A stretch of DNA of 64,000 nt from Arthrobacter pascens (GCF_030815585.1 NZ_JAUSWY010000001.1:3348001-3412000); one strand, 5' to 3'. Shown: positions 41,795-51,622, counted from the stretch's first letter. The notes: generated by a model from the sequence alone, not told the origin. Translations and numbers: made by a program.

Positions 41795-42916
41795 TCAGGC
41801 GGGCGAGGTGGACGCGAGGGACGTTGACTCCAGAACCCGAGTGCCCAGGCCGTCGCCGTCCATGCCGCCGTAAAAGGCATGCCCGGGCACGATCTCGCCA
41901 CGCTGCACCGCCCTGCCGGTGAACGCGGAAGCGTAAATGGCGGCAGCGAGCTCCAGTGTCTGGCGCGCAGAATCGCGTCCCGCCGGAAGCGGCAAACCGG
42001 CGTCGAGCGCGTCATACATCGCCAGGAACTGGGCCGAGTGGCCACTCCCCTGCTCCAGCGGCTGGCTTTCCCAGGCGTCACGGACCGGATCCTCGTGGCC
42101 AGGCGCCCCGGTGATGGTCCAGTCCTGTATGGAGTAGCCGTAGAGGTGGGACAGTTCGATGGTGGCGAACTCGGTGTCGATGCGGATGTCCGAGGTCTCC
42201 CGGGGCGACAGCAGGGAGTTCAGCACCGTGGCCACGGCCCCGTTCTCAAAGCGCACCAAGGCTGCGGACAGGTCCTCGGTGGAGGTTTTGCGGGCCTGCC
42301 GGGTGGCGATGGCCGTGACCTCCTGCCACGGGCCCAGGAGGTGGAGCAGCAGGTCGAACTGGTGGATACCGTGGCCCATGGTGGGTCCGCCACCCTCGGC
42401 GTTCCATGATCCGCGCCAGGGCAGGTCCCAGTAGCTGTCCGGCCGGTACCAGAGCGTGTCGCAGCGCGCCACGAGCGGCCGGCCGAAGTCCGCTTCGCCA
42501 ATCAGGTTCTTGGCGGCTGCCGCCGCGTCGCCAAACCGGTGTTGGAAGACGCAAGAGAACTGCGCCCCGCCTGCGATCTCGGCCGAGTTCAGCCTGTCGA
42601 AATCAGCCAGGCTCAGGGCCGGCGGTTTCTCGGACAGGACATGGACGCCGGCTTCCAGGCACTGGATTGCCTGGTCGATGTGCATCATGGGCGGCGTGCA
42701 CAGATGCACGATGTCCGGCTTGGTCTGCGCCAGCAGTTCGGTGAGGCTATGGAACCTTCCCGGGATGCTGTGTTCGTCGCTGAAAGCCTCCAGGCGAGCT
42801 GCGTCCACGTCGCAGGCCGCCACCAGCTCTGCCCTGCCGCCGGTCCGTTCCACATTGGACGCGTGGACGGCTGCTATCCCGCCGGTACCAACAATGGCCA
42901 CTTTATAGCTCCGCAT
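41795..42916 (-). CDS. Gfo/Idh/MocA-family oxidoreductase
   Basis: A 373-residue NAD(P)-dependent sugar or inositol oxidoreductase. The Rossmann motif is VAIVGTGGIAAVHASN. EKPPALSL carries the catalytic Lys of the EKP motif, and GGGPTMGHGIHQFDLLLHLLG is the GxxxDxGxHxxDL-like catalytic block. GGAGAG lies 7 nt before the ATG. It begins the minus-strand operon with PmoA and cupin, and its promoter faces that of the GH3 gene, between which lies an inverted repeat likely bound by the LacI protein. Confidence 0.9.
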   Translation of the reverse strand: MRSYKVAIVGTGGIAAVHASNVERTGGRAELVAACDVDAARLEAFSDEHSIPGRFHSLTELLAQTKPDIVHLCTPPMMHIDQAIQCLEAGVHVLSEKPPALSLADFDRLNSAEIAGGAQFSCVFQHRFGDAAAAAKNLIGEADFGRPLVARCDTLWYRPDSYWDLPWRGSWNAEGGGPTMGHGIHQFDLLLHLLGPWQEVTAIATRQARKTSTEDLSAALVRFENGAVATVLNSLLSPRETSDIRIDTEFATIELSHLYGYSIQDWTITGAPGHEDPVRDAWESQPLEQGSGHSAQFLAMYDALDAGLPLPAGRDSARQTLELAAAIYASAFTGRAVQRGEIVPGHAFYGGMDGDGLGTRVLESTSLASTSPA

Positions 42917-43075
42917 TTTGCTCTCTCCGTCTTTGCAGTCGAACATCGGCCCGCGTCCGGATTGCTCCGAAACTTTCCATCAAATAGTTGAATTTTACGA
43001 ACGAATCCAGAGGCGCACTCGCCCCACTTCTTCAACCGTAGGAAGCATATGTACTGCAAGTCAAGGATTCTTGGT

Positions 43076-43110
43076 CTAGAAACTAAACGGAATTTTCTGA
43101 TAGTTTCTAG
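43076..43110. promoter_or_regulatory. Inverted-repeat operator in the divergent sugar promoter
   Basis: CTAGAAACTA (43076-43085) and TAGTTTCTAG (43101-43110) are exact inverted repeats separated by 15 bp, ending 29 bp before the GH3 start codon. The right copy also extends to the palindrome TTTCTAGGAAA. It lies where a LacI dimer or tetramer would block the GH3 gene, and possibly the divergent oxidoreductase operon. Confidence 0.72.
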
Positions 43111-43139
43111 GAAATGGTTTACAACCCAAGGAGACGCCC

Positions 43140-45488
43140 GTGAGCAGCGGAGCAGCCGAAACCCAAGCAGTCCAGCGCCCCGCCGGGTACGACGCCGTCG
43201 AACGGCTTGTCAGGGAAATGACCCTTGAAGAAAAGCTCGCCCAGCTGGTAGGCGTCTGGGTGAACGCCTCCATTGAGGGCGATTCAGTGGCGCCGCTGCA
43301 AAGCCAACTGGCCGGTGATAACCGCTCCTGGAGCGAAGTCATTGCAGACGGCCTGGGGCAGATCACCCGCATGTACGGGACCACTCCCCTAGAACCCGCG
43401 GCAGGGGCAGGCGCCCTGGCAGCGGCCCAGCGGGAGATCATGGCCGCGTCCCGGTTCGGCATTCCCGCGCAGGTCCACGAGGAGTGCCTGGCAGGCCTGG
43501 CCGCCTGGAAAGCCACCGCCTTCCCCGTTCCGCTGGCCTGGGGCGCCACGTTCAACCCTCCGCTGGTCCGGGAAATGGCGGGGCGGATCGGCGCCAGCAT
43601 GCGCGGTCTGGGAGTGCACCAGGGCCTGGCCCCCGTGCTGGACGTGGTCCGGGACCTCCGCTGGGGCCGGGTCGAAGAGACCATCGGCGAGGACCCCTAC
43701 CTCGTGGGCACGGTGGCCACGGCCTATGTGCAGGGGCTCGAGGAAGCCGGAGTCGTGGCAACCCTCAAGCACTTTGTGGGGTACTCCGCTTCCCGCGCGG
43801 GCCGCAACCACGCCCCTGTCTCCATGGGTCCGCGGGAGCTCGCGGACGTGATGCTTCCGCCGTTCGAGATGGCCATCAAGCACGGCGGGGCACGTTCGGT
43901 CATGCACGCCTATACCGACGTCGACGGCGTGCCGGCGGCCGCCAACCGCGCCCTCCTCACCACCCTGCTCAGGGAAGATTGGGGTTTCGAGGGCACCGTG
44001 GTGGCCGACTACTTCGGCGTCTCCTTCCTGCAGCTGATGCACGGGGTGGCGGAGGACGGCGGCCACGCCGCCGCACTGGCACTCGAGGCAGGAGTCGACG
44101 TCGAACTTCCCACCGTGAACTGCTTCGGCAAACCCCTGCTCCACCGGATCAGGGACGGGAGACTTTCGGAAGATCTTATTGACCGCGCTTTGCGCAGGGT
44201 GCTGACCCAGAAGTTCGAGGCGGGCCTGCTGGACGCCGGTTTCGATCCGGACCCCCCTTTTCTTTCGGCTGAGGCCATCGACCTGGACCCCGCCGAAAAC
44301 CGTCAATTGGCGCGTGAGCTCGCTGTGCAGTCGCTGGTGCTGCTCACCAACCGCCAGTTCGACGGCACGCCCGCGCTTCCGCTGAGTGGCGCTTCACGTC
44401 TCGGCGTAGTGGGTCCGTTGTCCTCGGACCCGTTCGCCATGCTGGGCTGCTATTCCTTTGACGCGCACGTGGGGGCCGCGCATCCGGAAGTTCCCCTGGG
44501 CGTCAGGATCCCCACCGTTGAGGCCGTGGCCGCGGAACGGTTCGCGGACGTGCGGAGCGCCGTCACCGGCACCTGCGAGGCGAGCACCGACGGGCAGATC
44601 TCCGAGGCCTGCGCCATCGCCGCGGAAGTGGAGACCTGCGTGATTGTGGTGGGCGACAACGCGGGCCTGTTCGGCCGGGGCACGTCCGGCGAGGGCAACG
44701 ACGCGGCAGACCTCCGCCTGCCCGGCGATCAGCACGAGTTGCTGGACCGCGTCCTGGCCGCAGCCGCGGAAGCCGGTACCCGTGCCATCGTTGTGATCCT
44801 CAGTGGACGCCCGTATGCGCTTGGTGAGTTCGCTGACCGGGCCCACGCGATCATCCAGGGATTCTTTCCCGGTGAGGAAGGCGCGGAAGCGCTCTGGGAC
44901 CTGCTGCTGGGGATGTCCAATTTCTCCGGCAAGCTCCCCGTCTCCCTCCCCCGCTCCCCCGGCGGGCAGCCCGGCACCTACCTGCACAGCAGGCTGGCGG
45001 GCAAGACCGAGGTGAGCGCCCAGGACCCCACACCGCTGTTCGGCTTCGGCCACGGCGGGTCCTACACAACCTTCGACTTCTCGGACCACCGGTGCAGCGC
45101 CCCCACCATGTCGACGTCGGACGCCGTCACTTTGAGCTGCACGGTCACCAACACCGGCGCCGTAGACGGCGCCGAAGTGGTGCAGCTGTATTTGACCGAC
45201 CCGGCAGGTGAAGTGGTCCGCCCTGTCCGCGAACTCATCGGCTACGCCCGGGTGGAACTGGCCGCGGGTGCCTCCGCCACTGTGGTGTTCACCGTGCATG
45301 CGGACCGCACGTCCTTCACCGGACTGGGGCTGGAGCGCATTGTGGCGCCCGGGCTGGTCAAGCTGCACCTGGCGACGTCGAGCATTGACGATGTGCACAC
45401 GCACGAAGTGATCCTGCACGGACCGCGGCGCGTGGTGGGCTTCGAGCGCGAAATGCTGACCGCGGTGACAGTCACTCCCCTGGCGTAG
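43140..45488 (+). CDS. Glycoside hydrolase family 3 (beta-glucosidase/beta-xylosidase)
   Basis: A 782-residue GH3 enzyme without signal peptide, so cytosolic. The N-terminal TIM barrel has GEDPYLVG (183-190), the substrate-binding pair KH at 210-211 (TLKHFVGYSASRAGRN) and the nucleophile D290 in GFEGTVVADYFG. A C-terminal sandwich domain follows (VVGDNAGLFGRGTSGEGND) and a fibronectin-III-like domain near residues 670-740 (GAVDGAEVVQLYLTDP). AAGGAG lies 6 nt before the GTG. It should release glucose or xylose from short oligosaccharides taken up by the cell. Regulated by the inverted repeat just upstream. Confidence 0.93.
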   Translation: MSSGAAETQAVQRPAGYDAVERLVREMTLEEKLAQLVGVWVNASIEGDSVAPLQSQLAGDNRSWSEVIADGLGQITRMYGTTPLEPAAGAGALAAAQREIMAASRFGIPAQVHEECLAGLAAWKATAFPVPLAWGATFNPPLVREMAGRIGASMRGLGVHQGLAPVLDVVRDLRWGRVEETIGEDPYLVGTVATAYVQGLEEAGVVATLKHFVGYSASRAGRNHAPVSMGPRELADVMLPPFEMAIKHGGARSVMHAYTDVDGVPAAANRALLTTLLREDWGFEGTVVADYFGVSFLQLMHGVAEDGGHAAALALEAGVDVELPTVNCFGKPLLHRIRDGRLSEDLIDRALRRVLTQKFEAGLLDAGFDPDPPFLSAEAIDLDPAENRQLARELAVQSLVLLTNRQFDGTPALPLSGASRLGVVGPLSSDPFAMLGCYSFDAHVGAAHPEVPLGVRIPTVEAVAAERFADVRSAVTGTCEASTDGQISEACAIAAEVETCVIVVGDNAGLFGRGTSGEGNDAADLRLPGDQHELLDRVLAAAAEAGTRAIVVILSGRPYALGEFADRAHAIIQGFFPGEEGAEALWDLLLGMSNFSGKLPVSLPRSPGGQPGTYLHSRLAGKTEVSAQDPTPLFGFGHGGSYTTFDFSDHRCSAPTMSTSDAVTLSCTVTNTGAVDGAEVVQLYLTDPAGEVVRPVRELIGYARVELAAGASATVVFTVHADRTSFTGLGLERIVAPGLVKLHLATSSIDDVHTHEVILHGPRRVVGFEREMLTAVTVTPLA

Positions 45489-45531
45489 CCGATCAGCAGC
45501 CAGCCTTTCACCGGAGGGCAGCGGCGGGCGG

Positions 45532-47061
45532 TCAGGGCTGCGGTGCGGGTGGGAGGTTTTTGCTGGCGGGTCCCTGGATGACCGTGCCGTCGGTAGCGTA
45601 TCTGGAGCCGTGGCAGGGGCAATCCCAAGTGACATCGGCGGAATTGAAACCGACCGTGCAGCCCAGGTGCGTGCAGACGGCGGAGACGGCGTGGACCTGA
45701 CCGTCGTCGTCTTTGTAGACGGCGGTGCTCTTTCCTCCGGCCTTGATGACTGCGCCCTCCCCTGGGGCCAGGGCCGCGGGGCTGGGTGGGCCGCTGAGCT
45801 TGCCGGCCAGGACGGCTGACATGGTTTTGAGGTTCTCCCTTATGAACCGTCCCGCGCTGGCTACCGGGGTGAGCCGGTTGCTGTTGAACACCGAGGCCCA
45901 GCGGTTCTCCCTGCCAGTGAGGGTGTCAGTGAGAATGAGGGCGGCGGCGGTTCCGTTGGTCAGGCCCCATTTGCGCAGCCCGGTGATCACGTACACGTGC
46001 TTGGAGGTAGGGGACATGAGTCCGACGTACGGCAGCCCGTCGAGCGGGATGCCGTCCTGGGTGGACCAGCGGTAAGCGATCTCGCCGACGCCGAGGCGGT
46101 CGTGGGCGAAGGCGGCGAGTCTGCGGTACCGCCCGGCTGTATCGCCGCTCTCGGACATTCGATGACCTTCGCCGCCGGACAGCACGTAACTGCTGCCACC
46201 GCCGCTCACGGTCAGAATGGATCGCATCGGCTCGTCTGCGCTGATGAACGTGGCGTCCATCGGCGGGGTGTCCACCCGGCCGGCGACGATGTAGGAGCGG
46301 TGCGGATGAGACCGCAGGTAGAACAGGCCCTGGCCGCCGAATGGCACATTCGTGGCGACGATGATGTCGCGGGCCCGGACCGTGCCGCGCTCGGTGTCGA
46401 CCACGCCCGGGGAGCCATCGCGGACTCGCTGCGCCCGCGTCCCCTCAAAGACGAAGCTGCCCTCACCGTTGACCGCACGGGCGAGACCCTGGACGTACTT
46501 GAGAGCATGGATTTGCCCCTGGCCGTCGAACCGGACAGCACCCTTTACCGGGAAGGGCAGCGGCACCTCGGTGGTGAAGGCAGCAGGAAGGCCGAGCCGC
46601 GCGGTAAGGGCGGCTTCTGCGCGGACACGTTCGAGCGCGTCATCGGATTCGGCGTAGGTGTAGTTGGCGACGCGGCGGAAGTCGCAGTCGATGCCCTCCT
46701 GGGCCACAATCTGCGCGACGTGTTCGATCGCGTCCTGGTTTGCCTGCCCGTACGTGCGGGCGTTGTTATTGCCGTGGTTGCGTGCAAGTCCGGTGTATGT
46801 GAGCCGGTGCAGGGAGGTGACCTTGCCGGTGGTGTGGCCGGTGACGCCGGTTCCGACGCGGGCTGCCTCGATGACCGCGACAGTGTGACCCGCGCGTTTG
46901 AGCCCCAACGCGGCGGTCAGCCCGGCGATACCGCCGCCGATGACTGCCACGTCGACATCTATATCGCCGTCCAGGACGGGAAAATCTGTGGACCCGGCGG
47001 TGGCGACCCAGAGGGAGACCGGTTCGCCTTCCGGCCGTTCACTGTTCGATGCGGCATTCAC
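45532..47061 (-). CDS. FAD-dependent oxidoreductase fused to a C-terminal Rieske domain
   Basis: A 509-residue fusion. The N-terminal DAO-type FAD domain has VAVIGGGIAGLTAALGLKRAG, VIEAARVGTGVTGHTTGK, and GHRMSESG; the Rieske domain at the end has ligands C463-x-H465 (CTHLGC) and C481-x2-H484 (CPCHGS). Electrons could pass from the flavin through the 2Fe-2S centre to a partner. GTG start, GGAAG 8 nt upstream. It converges with the GH3 gene. Substrate is unknown; relatives are annotated as glycine/sarcosine-oxidase-like. Confidence 0.9.
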   Translation of the reverse strand: MNAASNSERPEGEPVSLWVATAGSTDFPVLDGDIDVDVAVIGGGIAGLTAALGLKRAGHTVAVIEAARVGTGVTGHTTGKVTSLHRLTYTGLARNHGNNNARTYGQANQDAIEHVAQIVAQEGIDCDFRRVANYTYAESDDALERVRAEAALTARLGLPAAFTTEVPLPFPVKGAVRFDGQGQIHALKYVQGLARAVNGEGSFVFEGTRAQRVRDGSPGVVDTERGTVRARDIIVATNVPFGGQGLFYLRSHPHRSYIVAGRVDTPPMDATFISADEPMRSILTVSGGGSSYVLSGGEGHRMSESGDTAGRYRRLAAFAHDRLGVGEIAYRWSTQDGIPLDGLPYVGLMSPTSKHVYVITGLRKWGLTNGTAAALILTDTLTGRENRWASVFNSNRLTPVASAGRFIRENLKTMSAVLAGKLSGPPSPAALAPGEGAVIKAGGKSTAVYKDDDGQVHAVSAVCTHLGCTVGFNSADVTWDCPCHGSRYATDGTVIQGPASKNLPPAPQP

Positions 47062-47186
47062 TGCGTCACTTCCGGATCCCAGGTAATACTCGGCCAGCGT
47101 CGTATGATGACGTCGACCGTCCCCAGAGGAGATTTCCTGCTCCGGGGACGGCCGTCGTCGTGGTTTTGAACGAACGGTGGGAAGCG

Positions 47187-47660
47187 CTACATGCCGCTTC
47201 CGTTCATCTTCTTCGCCATGGCATCCCTGCCGAGCCAGAGGCCCAAACCGACCATGCCGACGCCGAGGACCAGGTGCAGCCAGTTGTCGGCAGAGTTGAA
47301 CGGGACAAAGTTGGCGCCCGTGTTCATGTCAATGACCAGGCCGTAGATCCACAGAAGCAGGTACACCACGCCGCCGCCAAGCAAGAACCAGCGGGCCATC
47401 GAGTCTGTCCGGGCCATCGCAATGCCGGCCGCGCCAAACAGCAAATGGACGATGTTGTGCAGCACTGACACTTGGAAGACACCAAGCAGCATGGCCCCGG
47501 ACTCAGGTCCGGCAAAGGTCATGGCGCCGTAATCGGTGGTGATTCCCGGGATGAACCCGAGGACTCCAACCAGCAGGAAAACCGCGCCAATACCCAAGGC
47601 TGTGTTGTGAAGAGTCAACCCCATCATGTGGTGTTGGGCGGGGTGTGAAGCGGTAGTCAT
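47187..47660 (-). CDS. DUF4383 membrane protein
   Basis: A 157-residue protein with four helices: LGIGAVFLLVGVLGFIPG, VLHNIVHLLFGAAGIAMAR, WFLLGGGVVYLLLWIYGLV and WLHLVLGVGMVGLGLWLG. The HNIVHLLFG and N-W-LHL patterns identify DUF4383, common in actinobacteria and cyanobacteria and of unknown role. The ATG MTTASHPAQHH has only a weak ribosome site. Confidence 0.85.
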   Translation of the reverse strand: MTTASHPAQHHMMGLTLHNTALGIGAVFLLVGVLGFIPGITTDYGAMTFAGPESGAMLLGVFQVSVLHNIVHLLFGAAGIAMARTDSMARWFLLGGGVVYLLLWIYGLVIDMNTGANFVPFNSADNWLHLVLGVGMVGLGLWLGRDAMAKKMNGSGM

Positions 47661-47997
47661 TTTGGTCTCACTTTCACGCTGGTCGCCAGCCCTTCGGATG
47701 GAGGACCGGCCTCGCGGCAAGGAGTCCCAGACATCCTGCCGATGCCAAAATCCTACTCCTGAAAACCCCGCTTGAGCAGGGAAAACAGCGCAATCCATAG
47801 CACCACGCCCGGGGGTGATCGGGAAGGATACTCCCGGGTTCGTATCAAGGATTGTCAGTGGCTGCGATTGCTTTTTGTTCCTGCCGGCAAGCCTTGTGTT
47901 GATGGCCCTGAAAAGGGGTAGGTACTTAGGCGAGAGGCAGCTCACTTCCCGGTGGGAATGTCGATCGCGGCCAGCCAACGTCGGCGGGAGGTGACCG
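47661..47997. other. Intergenic region between divergent membrane-protein genes
   Basis: About 340 bases. A frame on the minus strand extends through it but its peptide is unconvincing. No riboswitch or clear operator was seen. Confidence 0.5.
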
Positions 47998-48492
47998 GTG
48001 AAAGCACAGGATTTGGCCCGGCGGCGAGTCCATGCGGCCTGGGTGGCGGGCCCGCTGGCTGTCGCGCTCGGTGCCTCCGCGCATCTGGTGGCCGGCGAAG
48101 CCGTTCCGGGTCCCTGGGTTCTCTTGGCACTGACGGCTTTGTTGAGCATGGGCGCGTCCATGCTCGCCCACCTGAATGTCCCGGTGTGGGTGCTGTTTCT
48201 GGTGTCGGGCGTCGTCCAGCAGCTCCTGCACCTGTCCTTTGCCGGTTTCTCCGGAGACGGGTGGGGCGGTTCGTCCGGGCACACACATGAGTCGTATGTG
48301 TGGCAACAGCCGCAGCCGGCGCAGGCCTTGGGTGGCCATCACGACATTGAATTGATGCTGGACGCGCACGTCGCTGCGGCGCTGTTGACGGTGCTGATCA
48401 TCACCCAATCAGGCGCCGTCGCGACGAAAACTGCCCTTGCCATGAAAGGCCTGCGCGCGGGGATTGCCCTCAAGCACTCAAAGGCGCGCTGA
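47998..48492 (+). CDS. Uncharacterised membrane protein with His-rich loop
   Basis: A 164-residue protein with about four helices (AAWVAGPLAVALGASAHLVA; WVLLALTALLSMGASML; VWVLFLVSGVVQQLLHLSF; HVAAALLTVLIITQSGAVA). A loop with several histidines (GHTHESYVW, LGGHHDIELM) may bind metal. GGGAGG lies 5 nt before the GTG. Similar proteins occur near copper genes in some actinobacteria, but I cannot confirm a family from sequence alone. Confidence 0.6.
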   Translation: MKAQDLARRRVHAAWVAGPLAVALGASAHLVAGEAVPGPWVLLALTALLSMGASMLAHLNVPVWVLFLVSGVVQQLLHLSFAGFSGDGWGGSSGHTHESYVWQQPQPAQALGGHHDIELMLDAHVAAALLTVLIITQSGAVATKTALAMKGLRAGIALKHSKAR

Positions 48493-48499
48493 CCCAGAG

Positions 48500-49996
48500 T
48501 CACCCGCCACGTGGAGGCGGCGGGACCTGATCGTCCTTGCCGATGTTCTGGGTGCCGACCGGTTCGCCCGGGCCGGTGTTGGATTTCCTCGTGATCAGCC
48601 ACGTGATGAACCAAAGCACAATGCCGATGGCCATCAGCCCGCCAGCCACCTGGTACTGGATCGGGTTCCGGCCCACCCACGGGCCGGCGAGGAAGGCGCA
48701 CAGCAGGGCGGCCAGCAGCGGCAGCTGCCCCGGTGACGTGAAGAAAACCTTGCGGTCAGGGTCCCTCTTGCGCCGAAGCACCAAGCAGGCCACGTTCACT
48801 ACGGTGAACACGCAAAGCAGCAGGAACGCCGTCGTGCCTGAAAGGTTGGCGACGATATTGCTTTCCGGATCGCTGCTGACGTACCAGATGAGTCCCAGCG
48901 CGAGGACGGTGGAGAACAGGATGCCTGCCCATGGCGTCCGGCGGACCGGCAGCACCTTTCCCAGCGGGCGCGGAAGGACGTCCTGGCGGGCCATGCCGTA
49001 GATCAGGCGGCTGGCCATCAGCATGTTGATCAACGCGGTGTTGGCCACGGCGAACACCGCCAAGAACGGGAAGATCCTGTCGATCGGGAAGTCCGGCGAC
49101 CCCTTGTGCACCACCTCGAGGAGCGCGGCACCCTCGGCCTCGCGGATGTCCTCAAGTTCGGTGGGTGAAAGCACGCTGACCACGGAAACAGCCACCAGCA
49201 TGTAGAGGAGCACAGCTATGCCGAGGCCGGTCAGCATGGTGCGCGGGAAGATCTTCTCGGGTTCTTTGGTCTCCTCGACCATGTTCACCGAGTCCTCGAA
49301 GCCCACCATCGCAAAGAACGCGATGGACGTGGCCGCGGTGACGGCCAGGAAAAGTCCCTTGTCCTGGTAGTCATTGAAGACGAAGATCTCTCCTGCGTTC
49401 CCGGTCCCCTGCGTCAGCACGAAGAAGCCGACGCCGATCACGATGCACAGCGCGATCATCTCCACCAGGGTGAGCACCACGTTGAACTTCACGCTCTCGC
49501 CGACGCCGCGCAGGTTGATGACTGCGAGTAGCAGCATAAAGCCCATCGCCACCAGGGTGATCACCTCCCGCCCGGGCACTGCCATCCAGCCGTTGATCTC
49601 CATGCCGCCGAAGAAGTTCTGTGCCAGTACATTCGCGGAGGTGGAGGCGCTGGTGATGCCGGAGCAGACGACGGCGAACGCGACGAGGAAGGTGACGAAG
49701 TGGATCCCGAATGCCTTGTGCGTGTAGAGCGCCGCGCCCGCTGCCTGCGGGTATTGGGTGACCAGCTCCAGGTAGGAGAAGGCGGTCAAGGTCGCGACGA
49801 CGAAGGCGAGCAGGAAGGGCAGCCAGACGATGCCACCGACTTGTCCGGCCATTGTCCCCGTCACCGCATAGACGCCGGCGCCGAGGATGTCACCGACGAT
49901 GAAGAGGAGCAGGAGCTTGGGCCCCAGGACCCGCTTGAGCTTGGGTTCGTCGCTTTCGGGAGTTACGTCGAAGACTTTGTCAGACGTTGTGCTCAT
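48500..49996 (-). CDS. APC-family amino-acid/polyamine permease
   Basis: A 498-residue transporter with about 12 helices. Characteristic are GDILGAGVYAVTGTMAGQVGG (helix 1 GxG substrate motif), ITSASTSANVLAQNF, FVMVGFEDSVNMVEETKEPE-like (FFAMVGFEDSVNMVEE) and LINMLMASRLIYGMARQDVL. GGAGGT lies 6 nt before the ATG. Adjacent genes do not indicate the substrate. Probably an amino acid or amine/proton symporter. Confidence 0.9.
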   Translation of the reverse strand: MSTTSDKVFDVTPESDEPKLKRVLGPKLLLLFIVGDILGAGVYAVTGTMAGQVGGIVWLPFLLAFVVATLTAFSYLELVTQYPQAAGAALYTHKAFGIHFVTFLVAFAVVCSGITSASTSANVLAQNFFGGMEINGWMAVPGREVITLVAMGFMLLLAVINLRGVGESVKFNVVLTLVEMIALCIVIGVGFFVLTQGTGNAGEIFVFNDYQDKGLFLAVTAATSIAFFAMVGFEDSVNMVEETKEPEKIFPRTMLTGLGIAVLLYMLVAVSVVSVLSPTELEDIREAEGAALLEVVHKGSPDFPIDRIFPFLAVFAVANTALINMLMASRLIYGMARQDVLPRPLGKVLPVRRTPWAGILFSTVLALGLIWYVSSDPESNIVANLSGTTAFLLLCVFTVVNVACLVLRRKRDPDRKVFFTSPGQLPLLAALLCAFLAGPWVGRNPIQYQVAGGLMAIGIVLWFITWLITRKSNTGPGEPVGTQNIGKDDQVPPPPRGG

Positions 49997-50599
49997 GGTG
50001 GACCTCCACAGCGAATATGCGGCTACCCAAGGACCCGGGGCCGGGCTTCCGACCTCGATGTGACCTACTTCACTGTGAACCTTACGGGCCGCTTTTGGCA
50101 ACACCAAGGCGCAGACTCCTGAAGTAGTCAGGCACTAGACCGACGGGCATGTCAGCTCTGTGGGGAGCGCGGATCGAGCGTGCCTTCACTGCCGCCGCGT
50201 TCGCCCAAGAGGGCTGCGGTGGTCGCTGACATCGAGCGTCTGGAATCCGAACTTGGAACACGCCAGCGTAAGTGAGCTGACTCACAGGGCTGCAACCTGA
50301 CTGCAACCCTGCCGCGCCTAAGCTGAGGCAACGGCCATCGTCCCGCTCATCGCGGGAGCTGGCGACAATCTTCTTCGCATGGCAAACCACGGCATGGCGC
50401 CGCTCACGTCCCAAGCCCGCGGCACGGAACAGTGGCGGGCTATCCACGCCCGACGCATCTGGGCCACCATCAGGAGGCCAGGCAATACCTTGTGGCCAGC
50501 AGCCACTCGGAAGACAAGCCGGCTTCTTCCGGCCCGTCTCCCAAATTTCATACCCCGCACTATTTGCTCCACGCACAAACGACGCAAGGAATATCGACA
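49997..50599. other. 600-bp intergenic region upstream of adhP
   Basis: No complete gene is supported. The end of a possible lost gene (VVADIERLESELGTRQRK, stop near 50276) is readable on the plus strand. A hairpin TCCCGC/GCGGGA lies at 50341-50357. The rest presumably holds the promoters of the divergent permease and alcohol dehydrogenase genes. Confidence 0.4.
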
Positions 50600-51622
50600 A
50601 TGACGACGACAATGCAAGCAGCAGTAGTAACCGAATTCGGCAAGGATCTCCAGATCCAGACCCTCCCCGTCCCCACTCCGGGCCGTGGGGAGGCCCTGGT
50701 GAAGGTCATCACCACCGGCGTCTGCCACACCGACCTCCACGCGGCTGAGGGTGACTGGCCGGTCAAGCCGTCACCGCCGTTCATCCCCGGCCATGAAGGC
50801 GTGGGCGAAGTGGTTGCCCTTGGCGAAGGTGTCACGGACCTTGCTGTCGGAGATCTCGTGGGCAATGCCTGGCTCTGGTCCGCCTGCGGCGACTGCCAGT
50901 ACTGCCGGACCGGTTGGGAAACGTTGTGCGAAGCGCAGCAGAACGCCGGGTACAGCGTTGACGGCTCCTTCGGCGAGTACATGCTGGTGAACACCCGCTT
51001 CGCCGCCCGTATCCCGGCCGGCTCGGACCCGGTGGAAATCGCCCCGGTGCTTTGTGCAGGCGTGACCGTCTACAAGGGCCTGAAGATGACCGAGGCCAGG
51101 CCAGGGCAGTGGGTCACCATTTCCGGCATCGGCGGCCTGGGGCACATTGCCGTCCAGTACGCCGTGGCCATGGGCCTGCGCGTGGCCGCCGTGGATATCG
51201 CCGACGACAAGCTTGCCCTGGCGAAGGCACACGGCGCCGAACTGACCGTCAATGCCTTGCACGAGGATCCCGTGGAAGTTATCCAGCGCGAAACCGGAGG
51301 TTGCCATGGAGTCCTGGTCACCGCAGTGCACCCGTCAGCTTTCGGCCAGGCGATCGGGATGGCACGCCGCGGCGGCACGATCGTTTTCAACGGCCTGCCG
51401 CCGGGTGACTTCCCGGCTCCGATCTTCGAGATTGTGCTCAAGGGCCTGACGGTCCGCGGCTCCATCGTGGGGACCCGGCAGGACCTTGAGGAAGCTATTG
51501 AGTTCTACGCGGAGGGCAAGATCCACCCCACCGTGTCCACCCGGGAACTCTCCGAGGTCAACGCAGTCCTTGACGAAATGAAGCACGCCAAGATCGACGG
51601 CCGCGTCGTCATCAAGTACTGA
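50600..51622 (+). CDS. adhP: Zinc-dependent alcohol dehydrogenase AdhP
   Basis: A 340-residue ethanol-active dehydrogenase. Catalytic zinc ligands C42 (TTGVCHTDLHAAEGDW) and H65-E66 (PGHEGVGEV); structural zinc C96, C99, C102 and C110 in SACGDCQYCRTGWETLC. The NAD motif is SGIGGLGHIAVQYA. AAGGA lies 9 nt before the ATG. With acetyl-CoA synthetase and the glyoxylate genes downstream it would convert ethanol to acetaldehyde and feed C2 metabolism. Confidence 0.93.
   Translation: MTTTMQAAVVTEFGKDLQIQTLPVPTPGRGEALVKVITTGVCHTDLHAAEGDWPVKPSPPFIPGHEGVGEVVALGEGVTDLAVGDLVGNAWLWSACGDCQYCRTGWETLCEAQQNAGYSVDGSFGEYMLVNTRFAARIPAGSDPVEIAPVLCAGVTVYKGLKMTEARPGQWVTISGIGGLGHIAVQYAVAMGLRVAAVDIADDKLALAKAHGAELTVNALHEDPVEVIQRETGGCHGVLVTAVHPSAFGQAIGMARRGGTIVFNGLPPGDFPAPIFEIVLKGLTVRGSIVGTRQDLEEAIEFYAEGKIHPTVSTRELSEVNAVLDEMKHAKIDGRVVIKY

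Noticed and set aside
50158..50276. Possible C-terminal remnant ending VVADIERLESELGTRQRK
   Set aside because: No start, no domain, only about 25 plausible codons.
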